This document shows positions 1-11,298 of a stretch of 46,183 nt of DNA, piece by piece. Under the pieces are notes generated by a model, which was not told the DNA's origin, made no database searches, and saw nothing but the letters and a program-made list of their open reading frames with translations. The number at the start of each line of letters is the position of its first letter. The stretch's first letter is position 1. The stretch is from Pinguiococcus pyrenoidosus. Lineage: Eukaryota > Sar > Pinguiophyceae > Pinguiochrysidales > Pinguiochrysidaceae. A program made the position numbers and the translations under genes. The stretch spans positions 1 through 46,183 of the forward strand of contig JAAMXY010000991.1 of the NCBI GenBank assembly GCA_019677205.1. The letters are read 5' to 3'.

Positions 1-155
1 AGGGTGGTCAGGTGGTCATCCGATGTGTGCAAAAAACCCAAAAAGCAGAAAAGCAGAAAAAAAAAGCGGACAGTTCTTCCGTCTGTCCCGTTTGCGGCGA
101 TTTTTGCCCAAGTCCCCTTTCCCCTGCTTCCCGTTTTCGGATTTTCGCCGGCAGA

Positions 156-1114
156 ATGGCCCTCCGGCGCAACGTCCGCCTCCGCAAGGAGTACCTGTAC
201 CGCAAGAGCTTGGAGGGCAAGGAGAGGGCCGCGTACGAGAAGAAGCGGCAGGTGCGCGAGGCGCTCGCCGAAGGGAAGCCCTTGCCGACCGAGGTGCGCT
301 CGGAGGCACGAGAGCTGCGCGAGGCCGCGGCGCTCGAGGACGACTACACTGCGGTGCCCAAGACGCACATTGACGACGAGTATCGGGACGCGGGCTCCAT
401 CGACCCCAAAATCTGCGTGACGACCAGTCGCTCTCCGAGCGCTCGCTTGCGCCAGTTCTCCAAGGAGGTCAAGCTGCTGTTCCCGAACGCGCAGAGCATC
501 AACCGGGGGAATACGAAGCTCGCGGAGCTCATCGACGCGTGCCGCGGAGCCAACTTCAGCGACGTGGTGGTGCTGTCCGAGACGCGCGGCGAGCCAGATG
601 GGCTGATCGTGAGTCACCTGCCCGTCGGACCCACGGCCTACTTCACGCTGAGCGGCGCCGTGCTTCGCCACGACATCAAGGACATTGGGACCATGAGCGA
701 GCAGGTGCGTCCAAGAAGCCAAGCAAGGAAAGAGAGAAGCCCTCCAAGGGCCAGAGGCGGGCGGCTGATGCTGCCTCTCTGCCGTGAAAATCAACGTAGT
801 ATCCGCATCTCATCCTGCACAACTTCGGGACGGACCTGGGCCGGCGCGTGTCCATGATTCTCAAGCATCTCTTCCCCGTGCCAAAGCCGGACGCCAAGCG
901 GGTCATCACGTTCGCCAACAACTCCGACTTCATCAGCCTGAGGCATCACAACTACCGGCGAGAGGAAGGAGGCATTGCGCTGACCGAGGTGGGACCTCGA
1001 TTCGAGTTGCGGTGCTACCGAATACGCCTGGGAACGCTGGAGCAGAACGAGGCAGAAGATGAATGGGTGCTCAGGCCGTACATGCGATCTGCCAAGAAGC
1101 GACGACTCGGCTAA
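156..1114 (+). CDS. IMP4: U3 snoRNP protein IMP4 (Brix domain)
   Basis: Component of the U3 small nucleolar RNP that binds U3 snoRNA and pre-rRNA and is needed for early 18S rRNA cleavages in the nucleolus. Two exons: 156-704 (183 codons) and 800-1114, with a 95-nt intron (GTGCGT donor, GTAG acceptor). The joined product is 287 residues, close to the roughly 290 usual for IMP4. It begins with the family's basic N-terminus (MALRRNVRLRKEYLYRKS) and carries the Brix signatures GLIVSHLPVGPTAYFTL, RVITFANNSDFISLRHH and LTEVGPRFELR, with a C-terminal basic tail. I chose the ATG at 156 because it starts the conserved N-terminus; the frame is open further upstream but that stretch is A-rich and unlike the family. 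The helicase-like gene follows on the same strand. The identification is secure. Confidence 0.95.
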
Positions 1115-1489
1115 AGAAGCAACTCCGTTGAGAGAGACATATTGCAATTCCTCGTCACACTGGAGTGTTGTTCATCCAATCACAGCAAGCCACTTTTTGG
1201 CACACTGCGTGCGAGCCCGTATAAACAGGGATCCCATGGCCCTTGCGTTCTTCTTTGAGAGTTCGAATTTCTGTTGGCCCGTATATGTTGGGCCTAAGGA
1301 TGTCCTCGGAAGAGTTTGTGGGCATTTCAAAGTCGCAAGCCTACAAAGTACATATGTAGGATAATGGCCTTTCGAAAGTTTGCCGAGTTCTGAAGAGTTT
1401 CTGGCGGACCCTCTCCGGCGCGGAAGAGCCTGGCAGACGGCCCTTTCCCCCGTCAAGCTACGCTTGTCTCAGCACGGCCATCTCTCGTC
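1115..1489. other. Intergenic, IMP4 to helicase-like gene
   Basis: No gene is supported here. It should contain the IMP4 3' end and the promoter of the next gene. A CCAAT box lies near 1174 and an AT-rich TATA-like run (ccgtataaac) near 1218, roughly 270 bases before the next start codon. Confidence 0.5.
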
Positions 1490-4400
1490 ATGTCCGTAGA
1501 GCCGCCGCCAAAGAGGCAACGGAACGAGCTCCGCCACGCTCTCAGTGGTCTGCATGATGACCGGATGGTACTGTCGGACGGAGAGGCAGGCAGGTCAGAC
1601 GGCCCGAGCACTTTTCAAGCTGCGCCCAACGACAGTCCCCGCACCTTGTCGGAAGCCTCGACATCAAGGGAATTCCAGACCGAGCCCGTACGCGCAGCTG
1701 CAACTTATTCAACCTTGAGTGAGCAGCTGGGCGCCATACAGGCCGAGGTCGTAGGACTTGAAGAGAAGCTCAAGGTCAAGGAGGAAGAGCTTCAAGCTGC
1801 CATGGACAAGGAAGACGACGATGGAGAAGCGGAACGGGCAGCGCTTCTCGCGCAGGAAAAAGTGGCAATCCATTGGAGACTCAAAGCCAAGAAGAAGGCG
1901 CAAGAGTGGCTTGCTGACAGCAGCAATGGACAGCGTCGCTTCGAGGCCCTCAACTCGATGACGTCTTGCTGTCAATCCTTCTTCGACGCTGTCAAAGACC
2001 ACCTCGAAGGTGCCGCGACGCCCGCGAACAAGAAGGAGTTCTGCGAAGCCATCCAGAGCGCCGCACAGAGCGTCTGTGACGAGGGATCGCGACGGACTGA
2101 GCGCCGTGACATCAGCTGCGTCGATGTTGGTACTACCCGGCCGACTACGTCAACTAGCGTCACACTGCTCTCATCGGATTCGCCAAGTTTTCAGTCGATC
2201 AACAGCAGGCACAAAATACAGCACCGGGAAGAAGAGCCCACCTTCAACGCCAAACTCGAGTTGCCCGAGAATGGTCCGCACCTCCGCCTGGCGGTCGAAG
2301 TCCTATGGGAAGACTTCTGCGAGGATGAGATCTGCTCGCAAGCGCTTCGCTATCTCCAAAGCACCTACGACTTGGTGTTTGTCTTGGTCGGCGCGGCCTG
2401 CGCGGCTGGGGACAGAGAGGCCAGTCTTCGGAAAGTGTTGTCTTCGTTGCCCACGGTGCGCGTACACGTGGTGTCAGGTGCGACTGGCCCGCCCGCAGAA
2501 GAGGATGAGCCCGTGCGTCATGGCGCCTCCCAAGAATCGGAGGAAAAGGACACGGAAGTGAGTGAAGAAGAGGACGATGAAGCTGCGAACGACGAGGAGG
2601 CGATGGACAGCGAACAAGGCTTAGCATTCCCGTCCGTGAGCTTTGACCCGGCGGCAGACGACACCTCCGCTTCAAACAGGTCCATTCCAGAGGCGGAGCG
2701 TGCCCGACTGCGGCGTGTTCATGAAGAATTCGCAGAAGTCTCAGTAAGAGCGGCTGAAGATGATGCAGACCTCCCGCGCTTCTTCCATGATTTCAAGTAT
2801 GGCGCGGATCAGGAGCAGAACGCTTCAGAAGGTGGACCAGACTCGTACACGAAGGAGTATCGCTACGCATACTTCGAAAAGGAGAAGTTCGTTCGCCGAT
2901 TGACCAGCGTCTTTCATGACGCAACAGATCCGAGAAAGCCCGGCATGATCCCAACTACCACGATCCTCGCAGGCGGAGCCACGCAGATCGGCAAGACGAT
3001 GTTCAAATGCCTTGGCATTCTCTGCGCGAACCACTACAACATTGCGACGGTGGTGCTGACGCCCACGGAGCCCGGACGAAGAGAGCTGACCCAGAAGATT
3101 GGTCGCTTTCTCGCCAAGTTTCGAGGAAAGAACTACCTGCCGGTTGCGCTCATGAGCGGACGAGACGAGTATGACACAAGCACGGAGGAGCTCGCAAAAA
3201 GCACCTTCAAGGGGAAGAAAGCGAGCGAACGGAGGCGACAGATCCTCTCCACTGGTGGTTGCATTGTCATCAACGGATCCAGCTTTAAACAGATTGATAA
3301 AGTCTACGCGGACTTGAAGACGATCCAAAGCAAGCAGAACTGCGAAGGTCGAGCTCGACTGAAAAGAGACGAACATCTGCAATTCGCACTCTTCGTTGAC
3401 GAGGCCGACGAGCTGGAGAGAGAGGCCGGACCCCAGTACGTCAACTCACTGCGTCGTCTTAAGGGCCTGGAGCATGCGTGCAAGGAGAACGGGCCGCTCG
3501 AGCTGGATGACTTTGAGTTTCGCAACCCGACTGTGATCCTGTCGATATCAGCAACCCTCTTCCCCCTCCTTGCCGAGATCGAGCGTGAGGATCCGTACTC
3601 AAAGCTTGGAGCAGACGATCTGTTCTTCTCGGTAGCTCCCCCGGGTGAGTACGTGGGAGTAAACCACTTCAGGCCCCTTCAAGACAACGATGGCAACGAA
3701 ATCTACTTGGAGGACGGCGAGCTCACCCCGCACAACCTGTACACCGGTGAAGGTCCAGTGCCCGGGGACACGAAAGTTGCAAAGCTCTTCCAACACGCCC
3801 AAAACATGGCAAGCACAGGAAGGCAAGCCTTGGTGCTGGATATCACCTGTAGAAGTGTGTTCTCGTCGAAAGGAAAAGGGAAAACTGCGGAATCAGGACG
3901 GGCAAGAGACCGAGTATGAAGCCACCATCCACGGCAAGGCCAAGTATATGCAAGCATTGTACCCGGACTTCGTGGTGATGACGTACTTTGGAAAGGGTCA
4001 CAATGTGACTTACCGAGCCCAAGATTCCTTCTACGTCAAGGGTGCTATGGCAGTCGACCAGCCCCGCAGCAGCGGACAAGAGAGGACCAACGAAGCGGAG
4101 CCAATTCCGCAGTTCCTCAGTCGCGTTTTGCGGGATACTGAGCAAGATAACACCAACGGCAGATGCCGACCGCTCGCAATCTTCGGCTACAACATGATGA
4201 TTCGAGGAACGTCCTTCCGACCTCAAGGTCAGATGGGTGCCAGCGTCGTGCCAACCCACATCGTGCTTCAAATGGGAAAGATGATGAGCATCGAAAAGAT
4301 GGTGCAGGCTTTCGGCCGAGCTTCCTACACAAATGGTCCGAACAACGATGATAGCGTCACCGTACTCGCTTCCAAGCTGGACCTCGACGTAGCACGAGCA

Positions 4401-4631
4401 TACTACGTTCTGATGGAGGGGATTCTGGAGTTCTTACGAGAAGGGCGAACCATCTCTGAGATATTCGCACGCGGCGGACCTCTCACCACTCTGAGAATGG
4501 ATGAGGTGCCTATCTTTACGTTGTTCCTTGACACGAACAAGCGATTCGGCCACAAGGGCGTGATCGACAAGGAGGAGATCTTCGAGCCGGTCATAGCGGT
4601 GGAAGAGACGAAATCCTCAAGCGACAGCTGA
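1490..4631 (+). CDS. SF2 helicase-like ATPase of unknown role
   Basis: Probably a nucleic-acid-dependent ATPase; substrate unknown. The N-terminal 400 or so residues are charged, with a predicted coiled coil (about residues 75-110) and an acidic run near 360. The ATPase core shows Walker A (GGATQIGKT, near residue 500), a DEAD-type Walker B (VDEADE, near 636) and a motif III-like ISAT. The second lobe has IRGTSF and QAFGRASY, like SF2 motifs V and VI. The order recalls Z1-type helicase domains, but I do not recognise the family. The frame changes between the two lobes. A 52-nt intron at 3855-3906 (GTGTGT to CAAG) restores it and gives 1029 residues; a 40-nt alternative is 3857-3896. A plain frameshift cannot be excluded. 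The gene adjoins the DUF4116 pseudogene and the OTU-like gene. Confidence 0.65.
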
Positions 4632-5387
4632 GAGCTACGTGACAAGCGCGTACCCGTAAGGCGCGTTGGCTAAGGAGCGTTCGACGATCTTATTTTTGCA
4701 TGCACGTCGTTTAATGCTCTCGCAGAAGATTCATGTTGGTGAAGGTGTGCGCCGGGGAAGGAAGGAGTGCTCTTCAAAGATGCATCAGTCGTCGCCCATG
4801 CTATCTGGAAGTAGTTGCAATGGTCGCACATTCGTGAGTACGCTTACAGTGCTGGAAGAACGAGCTGATGCTTTAGGGACACATCTGCCTTCCGCAGCAT
4901 TTCCCCTCCTCTCGATCATCGTACACAGTCTGGGAAGTGGAGCGGGCGATCCACGGTTCGCGTCCCGTCGTCTTGGAAGGCTTGTAGCCTTCCTTCGCCT
5001 TCATCGCTGGTGCTTTCCACTGGGTTTCATGTTAGGTGCAGAACGCCGTCCTTTCCAGCCTTCAATGTCCGGGCAAGGACGGTCTCCTCTTTTCGTTTCG
5101 TGAAGTTTCCGCACCCTGCTTTTCTCCTTCACTCCGCTTCTCCTCCATCCTCTTCAAGACCACAGCGGAGCGTCCAGATGACTCATGTTGGGTCCTATAC
5201 AACTTTTGGCGCAGACGCAAAGGGCGAAACTCTGCGGTGGATCTTCTCCGGCGGCGAAGGTTTGTTCTTCTACGGCACCTTCGCAACGGCACTGACCAAG
5301 ACTAAAGAAGGCAGGTCTGCTGATCCACTCGGGAGATAGTGTTTGAGACTTGAGCTCATTCAATCCATGAGGGCAAGCCGTGGACTG
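4632..5387. other. Intergenic, no supported gene
   Basis: Short ORFs occur in several frames, but none has recognisable domains, splice continuity or length clearly above chance for GC-rich DNA. The stretch 5120-5390 directly precedes the DUF4116 remnant and may hold decayed sequence from the same gene. Confidence 0.4.
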
Positions 5388-5950
5388 GCGACTTCTACTT
5401 CGAGGAAGCCGACAACGCTCTCCTGAGGGATTCTTTGAAGAAGCTCCGCAGTGAGCGTGAAGTAGCCCTAGAGGTTGTGAGAAGCAGTGGATGCCACGGT
5501 CTTAGCTCCGCGGCCCGGTAGATGCAAGCCGATCGAGGTGTTGTGCTGGAAGCTGTGAAGCAACATGGACATGCGCTCGCTCGAGTGGGCGTCGCGACAA
5601 ACATCGAAATGATCACGAGGTGTGCTGGAAGCTGCGAAACAAAGCGGCTATGCGCTCGAGTTCGCGACGCTCGAACGCCGGCGCGACCGAGACGTTGTGC
5701 TGGCGGCCAGGAAAGATAAAGGCGCTGTGCTTAATTGGGCATCCTACGCTCTCTGCAGCGATCGCGAGATCGTCCTTGCCGCAGTTGAGAGCAGCTCGGA
5801 GGCGGTATTGCACGCCAGGAGAGAGTTGGATCGGCAGCTTGTGCGGAACGCTCTGGAGCACGGACGCAAGGAGATCGACGAAGACAGGGAAAACTTCGTG
5901 CCTGCCCGCGAAGCGCACGAGAAGAATTACATGCTTACCCACGCAACGTG
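5388..5950 (+). pseudogene. Broken DUF4116-repeat gene
   Basis: Translation shows tandem repeats of about 25 residues with the DUF4116 pattern (acidic-Arg-x-V-V-L-x-A-V, then G-x-A-L): REVALEVVRSSG, RGVVLEAVKQHGHAL, VLEAAKQSGYALEFA, RDVVLAARKDKGAVL and REIVLAAVESSSEAVL. The array is not continuous. A TAG at 5518-5520 falls exactly where the linker between the first two repeats should be, and a frame change near 5605-5620 separates the second from the third. No GT-AG intron in this short span repairs both. DUF4116 proteins are of unknown function and are often expanded in protist genomes. No convincing start or end is visible, so this reads as a decayed copy. Confidence 0.6.
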
Positions 5951-6153
5951 CGAGATTGCGTCGTTTCGAAGGAATCGAGTTGTGGCCTTACAGCTGAAAG
6001 GCAGCTCGTATCGAACGCCCAAAGCTCCAAGTTCGAACGCTCCCGTCGGCCGTCGGCCTCCGCCATTGGGAGCTGGAAGGAGCAGTGGCGTTGCTGCGTT
6101 CTCCCGCCTTTGTGGCTTCGGTGCTTGCCTTTTGCGGTCTCTTGCTGCCAAGC

Positions 6154-9100
6154 TCATTGCCGGCTTCGCAGCCTCTTTTGCTCTCCTCGAACTGGGCGCT
6201 TGCGTGCCATGTCGACGCCAGCGGAGTGCAAGGGAGGTTCTGGTGATGCTATCTCTGATGCGTCGCCCTCGGCAGCGCTGGCTCTGCCTCGATTTGGGCC
6301 TTCTTCGTGTCGCCGTGCGGCGTTCTTCTGAGCTTCTCGGATGGCAAGCGCCAGATGGCCCTTCGGCGATCGACTTGGGCCTTTTCGACCTCCTCGCTTT
6401 CTCTGATTCGACCCCTTCATGTCTGACGGAAGGACCGCAGCTTCGACGCCAACTGACGATCGTGGAGGACCGCATGCTGCTTCGCTGCGGGCACCATCCT
6501 GGAAAGGTGGGACAACAACAGCGCGCCCTGGCTCCGTCGTAGACGCCACATTCAGGGGCGTCCCCAGAGAGCTCTCGCTCGCGGTTGGATTTCCACCGTC
6601 GACGTGGGGCACCTCCATCACAGTTTCGTGGCCATCCGCACCCGCGTGGCACAAGGAGGGCCGCCTTGTGCCGCTCGCCGTCCCGGCGTCTCTGCCGCCC
6701 GGTCCGAGCAGCAGTGCCGCAGCCTCGAAGCCGTACTCCTGTGCCATTCTGCAAAGCCTCCCAGAGTCCTCTGGCCGCGCCATTGGTCTTGGTCCTCCCA
6801 AAGCCAGGTGCTCCGAATAGGTCTGCCCGACCTCTGTTGCGAAGTCCTCCGTCGCGGCCAGGAGCCTCCGAGCGTACATGGCAAAGATGGCTTGGACGTC
6901 CCGATTCCTGCGCTCAGAAAGGCGAGCATCTTCCAACGGCTTCCTTCGCTGCGCAGACCACTGCTTCCCATCGGTAGCGAGGCTCCGCAGCACGTGACGG
7001 ATCTCCCGAAGGCTTGAGACGCTCGTCGGCTTGCGAGTTGCTTCGCAGACTTTCACGAAGTCCAGCATCTCCTCCACGCGGCAAACGACCCGTACCAGCT
7101 TCGATGCGACCTCCTCCGAGTACGTCATGTCGTCGATCTGCGCTTGAATCGTGCTCGAAAGGCCATCGATGGCTCGAAGGACACCGGCCAGACTGCGCTG
7201 CTCATGACTGGTTCGTGCACCTTGGACTTGCGACTCTCCGGTCACCGCCAGCGGGTCGTCCAGCGCGACTGTTGGACGCAGGTGCAGTGGTCCGGCGTCT
7301 TCGTCGGAAAGGACCAATACCCAGTCGTCCTTTGTCAGCGTGGCTGCGTGGCTGACGTGATAGATCTCTTTCTGCTCCGACTCCTTCGCGACTCGAGTGT
7401 AAACGCGAACGGTAGGCGTACAATGGCACCCCATCGCGCCCGTCCCAAGCGGTGCGACCCCGCACTCAATCATGTACACCGGGCGAAAGGCTATCGCAAC
7501 TGCTTTTATCATCCTGCGAAAGAAACAGATGGATGTCAACGCTCGTCGACATGGAGGGAAGATCCCGCGGAAAGCCTTCACCTGTCATTCACAAGGCCTG
7601 TGTCGACTTCGTCCAGAAGGCTTCTGGCAAGCGTCGCGCCAAAGAAGTCCTTAACGGCCTGGGACGAGAGTGCTCTTCGCACCATCATCTTTCCAATTTC
7701 CGCTGGCGGCCAGCTGACCCACCCCTCGCTCGTTTGGTTCCTCCTCAAGACCCTGTCCCGCAGAACGTACCCCAGTGATCGGAAGCCACAATGGCCACCT
7801 GGACACAGCTGGACAATCCTGCGGCCTTGGCTAATGACGAACGAAGCTTAGAATGACGAAAGCTCGATCCTCCAGGTCCGGTCCGTCTTGAGCTTACCTT
7901 TCCAGGAAGCTTTCTGCCAGCATGTCGCTCAGGCCCTTCCCGAGGTCACCTTTCCTCCGCTTCTTTGGATCAACGGCGAGGGCCGAAAGACGGTCTCGAA
8001 TGCGCAAAAGGCCGCAGACTCGCTTGAGCATGCGACACCATTCATCCGGAGCATGTCTGGGCATGTTCCGCTGGACTGCTTGCCTAAAAAGGCTGTCAAG
8101 CTCGCGTTCGATCGCAACGAAGGCTTTCTCGTCGGGGTAGCCGAGGCCATCTTGCGTCTGTCCCGCTCCACCGACTGATTGGTCATGTCCTAGCAAAGAC
8201 AAAGACACGTGATCTTTGCCTGGCTCTACCCCTTGCTCTCGCAAACAATACAGAAGGATTTGAAGCAGCGACGTCCGGCTGCTGGGCGTAGCGTTCGATG
8301 GATCCAGAAGGCGCTCGAACAGCAAGTAGTACACTCCGTTCAAAACAGGTTCGGTCAACCTTCTTCGCTTCTCGGTATTTGTTGGAAGGGATTCCGCCTC
8401 TGAGCATTCAACGCTTGCGGCCTTCCGCTTTCTCTTGGATTGCGGGGAGGGAGAAGGGAGCATTCCCATCGGCACCTTGTCTGAGATCTCCTTTCGGGCT
8501 TCCTTTTCCTTCTTCGACTTGTCGAGGAGGGACTTGAGAGTTTGCCTCCAGCTTTTCGGCTCGCCGTTCTTTTGCTTCCCATTTGATGGCTCATCCCAAC
8601 TGGTGGAAATCGCTCTGTCGACTTTCATTCCGTCGCGCATCTTCGCCACAGTCGCCTTCCATACACTCTGAAAGATGTGTTTCCATTCTGCCTCGCGCTT
8701 CCAGCCCACCAGAGACATCTTCTCAATTCCGAATGCCTCGGCAGAGAGAGCAGCAGCTTCGCCAGGAGGACGGGCCACGAAAGGCGCTGCTTCGTGCTGT
8801 CCGAGGCTCTGGACAAAAGCAGGGTCAGACGGTAGCGATAAAGCAAGCCAATCAAACGCGTTCCAGACGTGTTGCTTCGCAGGCCCTTTGAGCACGACCC
8901 CCAATCGAATTTCGAGGGCTTCCTTCATGCGCCTTTCAAGCTCGAGAAGAACTTGAACGGCAAGGCTTCTCAGACGGCTGCTTCTGCAACCTTGCAGACC
9001 CACCAGAGAAAGGAAGCTTTCACGTTCCTTTCCAGAGCGGTCTTCGTCCTTGACGGGGACAAAGCGGAGGCAGAAAATGAGCGCGACGTTGTATCCGAAC

Positions 9101-10987
9101 GTCTCGTAGACTTCCCTTGGCTTTTCGCGAGAGCACGGTTGGCCTTCAGCACTCCCCGGCCTGGTTCCACCGCCAAACCTTGCTCTCTTGCCCGTGAAGT
9201 CATCAGCTTTGTGTGAATGGGCAAGCGCAAAGCTGTCCGACTTGGAGGTAAAGTCGCTCGGTTCCCAGGGCGTTGCGACCTGGACTGCGCACTCCCCATG
9301 CTGCTGCAGCACAAGAAGAAGCATCTCCGGGGCACGAGGCCCCGCAAGCTGCAAGCACCTCGCCGGTGCTACTTTTTCTCGCCCACCACGACTCTCCAAA
9401 ACAACAGGGCTACGAGGCCTTGCTTTGTTTCCATCACCGTCGCAGGAGTTCCCAAACTGGACGACCTCAAGCACCGTCGGATTCTGTTCCAGCGCCGTTG
9501 ACATCACAAGGAGTTGACCACTTTCAAGAGCCACGTCGGACAGCGAACAGATTCGGATGACAGCAGAAAACGTGTTGGTCTGCTTTGCAAACCTCCTGCA
9601 GGCCTCCACTGGATCCTCCTGACCGCTTGATATTGCTCCCACATCAAGCATCGTGTCTCCAGTAGCACCGGGCGCCCTGATCGTGCACTTGTTTCTGCAG
9701 GCGCAGAGGAAAGAGACGTTAGGGTAGATCCCAAGGAATGCAGGAATGGCTTCACGTCACTTACAGTAGCGCACAGAGATTCAAAATTGTCCACAAGGAG
9801 GGCTCGTCGTACGCTTCGCCTGCTTCTTGAGCCACGGCGGTACCTCCAAAGGCGGAGAGATCAGAGAGCTGTCCCCAATCCGGCGTCGACATGTCAAGTG
9901 GCGCCCTTTCCTCGTTCTCCGCTTCCACTGAGGCATCCTCCGGTGGGAATCGCGCTTGCACGCTCTCTGCACGCGCAGTCTTCGACCCGCCCATCAGGTC
10001 TCCTTCGTCGAGGAAGGCCATCAAGTCGGTCTCGGCGATTCCCTTTGAAGGGGGGTTCGTGGACATCATCTCGTCCTGCGCTGAGCTTGGGCTGCTTGAG
10101 ACGCCACCTGGTCTCCCGTCTTGCGTATCCGGGCCTTCGGCCCTTGCACAGAGTGCCTCGTCTTCCGAAGCTTGGGCATCGCCCTCGTCCAGGAGGACAC
10201 AGATGCGGTCCAGCTGATCCCCAGTTGCATCCGCCGGTGCTGTTTCAATGCGCTGGCCGTCGAGATCCGTGTCGCAGTCGGACAGAATGGAGCTAGGGAA
10301 GTCGAAGTCAAACGTCCTTTGCAGCTTACTGCTTCTTCCAGAGTCGTCGTGCTCAGACTCTCTTGGACGCTTTCGTGCCAAGGACTCGATGCTGGCGCTC
10401 AGGAGCAGATGTATCTTCTTGAGACGGGGGTCGTCGCCGAGCTCGGCGTGGAGTTCCTTGCGAATGGACTGCAGGCTTTCTTGCACAACTTCCAAGGTGG
10501 CAGACGGATTCTGTGGACGCTGCTGTGAATGGGCTCCTTCATCGCCGAACTCGCCCAAGGCAGGCCACGCCTTGTCGCCGGGGTCGTCCAGGATACAAGA
10601 TGCTTTGTCGCCGGACTGGCTCAGTGCTGACAAGGCCTTGTCGCTGGACTCGCCCAAGGCAGAGGACGCTCTGTCGTCGAAGTCCTTCAGTGCAGGGGGC
10701 GCTACTTCCTCGGAGTCGTTGACGAGCGCTAGGAGGGAGCAGATGCTGTCCTCTCCTGCCCCCCAAAGCGCTTCGTCATCCACTGGGCAAGGCCCAATCC
10801 CTGCAAGCTCCTCCTGCATAGCGACGTCGTGGAACTTGCTCGCAAGCTCGCACCTGCCATCGCTTGGCAAGGCGTCCGAGTCCAAGCTGGACATGCTGGA
10901 GCACCGCTCTGCTGACGTCATACTCTGCGGCGTCGAAGTGACGTCCTCCCGCAAAGTCGCGAGCCCGTCTTCCCTTGTGCCCGCCAT
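6154..10987 (-). CDS. Large protein with OTU-protease-like segment
   Basis: Four exons on the minus strand: 10987-9765, 9694-7898, 7818-7582 and 7513-6154. The introns are 70, 79 and 68 nt, all with GTAAG or GTGAAG donors and CAG acceptors, and every junction keeps frame to give 1538 residues. ATG 10987 has a good context (GCAATGG). The first 1000 residues are acidic, serine-rich and unrecognised, apart from a lysine-rich stretch (KSKKEKEARKE) and a basic KRRRL. Residues 1008-1165 look OTU-like: PGGHCGFRSLGYVL resembles the OTU Cys loop (candidate nucleophile Cys1017), TPTVRVYTR fits the central strand, and WVLVLSDEDAGPLHL could supply His1163. If this is right, the protein is a deubiquitinase-like cysteine protease. 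The C-terminus is basic and probably disordered. The gene model is firm; the function is tentative. Confidence 0.7.
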
Positions 10988-11298
10988 TGCGCACGAGGTC
11001 CGAAGAGTCTGCCCGCCACGCTGGAAGCGCACAATCTCGTGCGGGGGCAGGGGCGGATGATTTCAGAGGAAAAAACCTTCTCTCATTCGGCCGCAGGATT
11101 CTGCCGTTTCTCGCCGAAGGGACTTTGTGCGAGTGACGCATATATGTTTCTATTTTTCTATAATTTTGAAAATTTTACAACAAGATTGAAGAGGTTCAAA
11201 TCGGTGAGGCCCCCCTCCGCTGATTGGCCGCCAGGACTGTCCCCCCTTGAAGTGAGGATGCAACCCGGAGCGGCCAAGTTTCCTCGGGCGACCTATTA
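10988..11298. other. AT-rich intergenic between two minus-strand genes
   Basis: It holds the likely promoter of the OTU-like gene: a marked AT-rich segment at 11140-11175 (catatatg, then tctataattttgaaaatttt) stands out from the GC-rich surroundings, with an ATTGG box at 11222. The terminator side of the seven-TM gene is at the right. Confidence 0.4.

Noticed and set aside
10248-11060. 270-codon ORF antisense to exon 1 of the OTU-like gene
   Set aside because: It is antisense to an exon whose splice junctions join in frame, and it has no domain.
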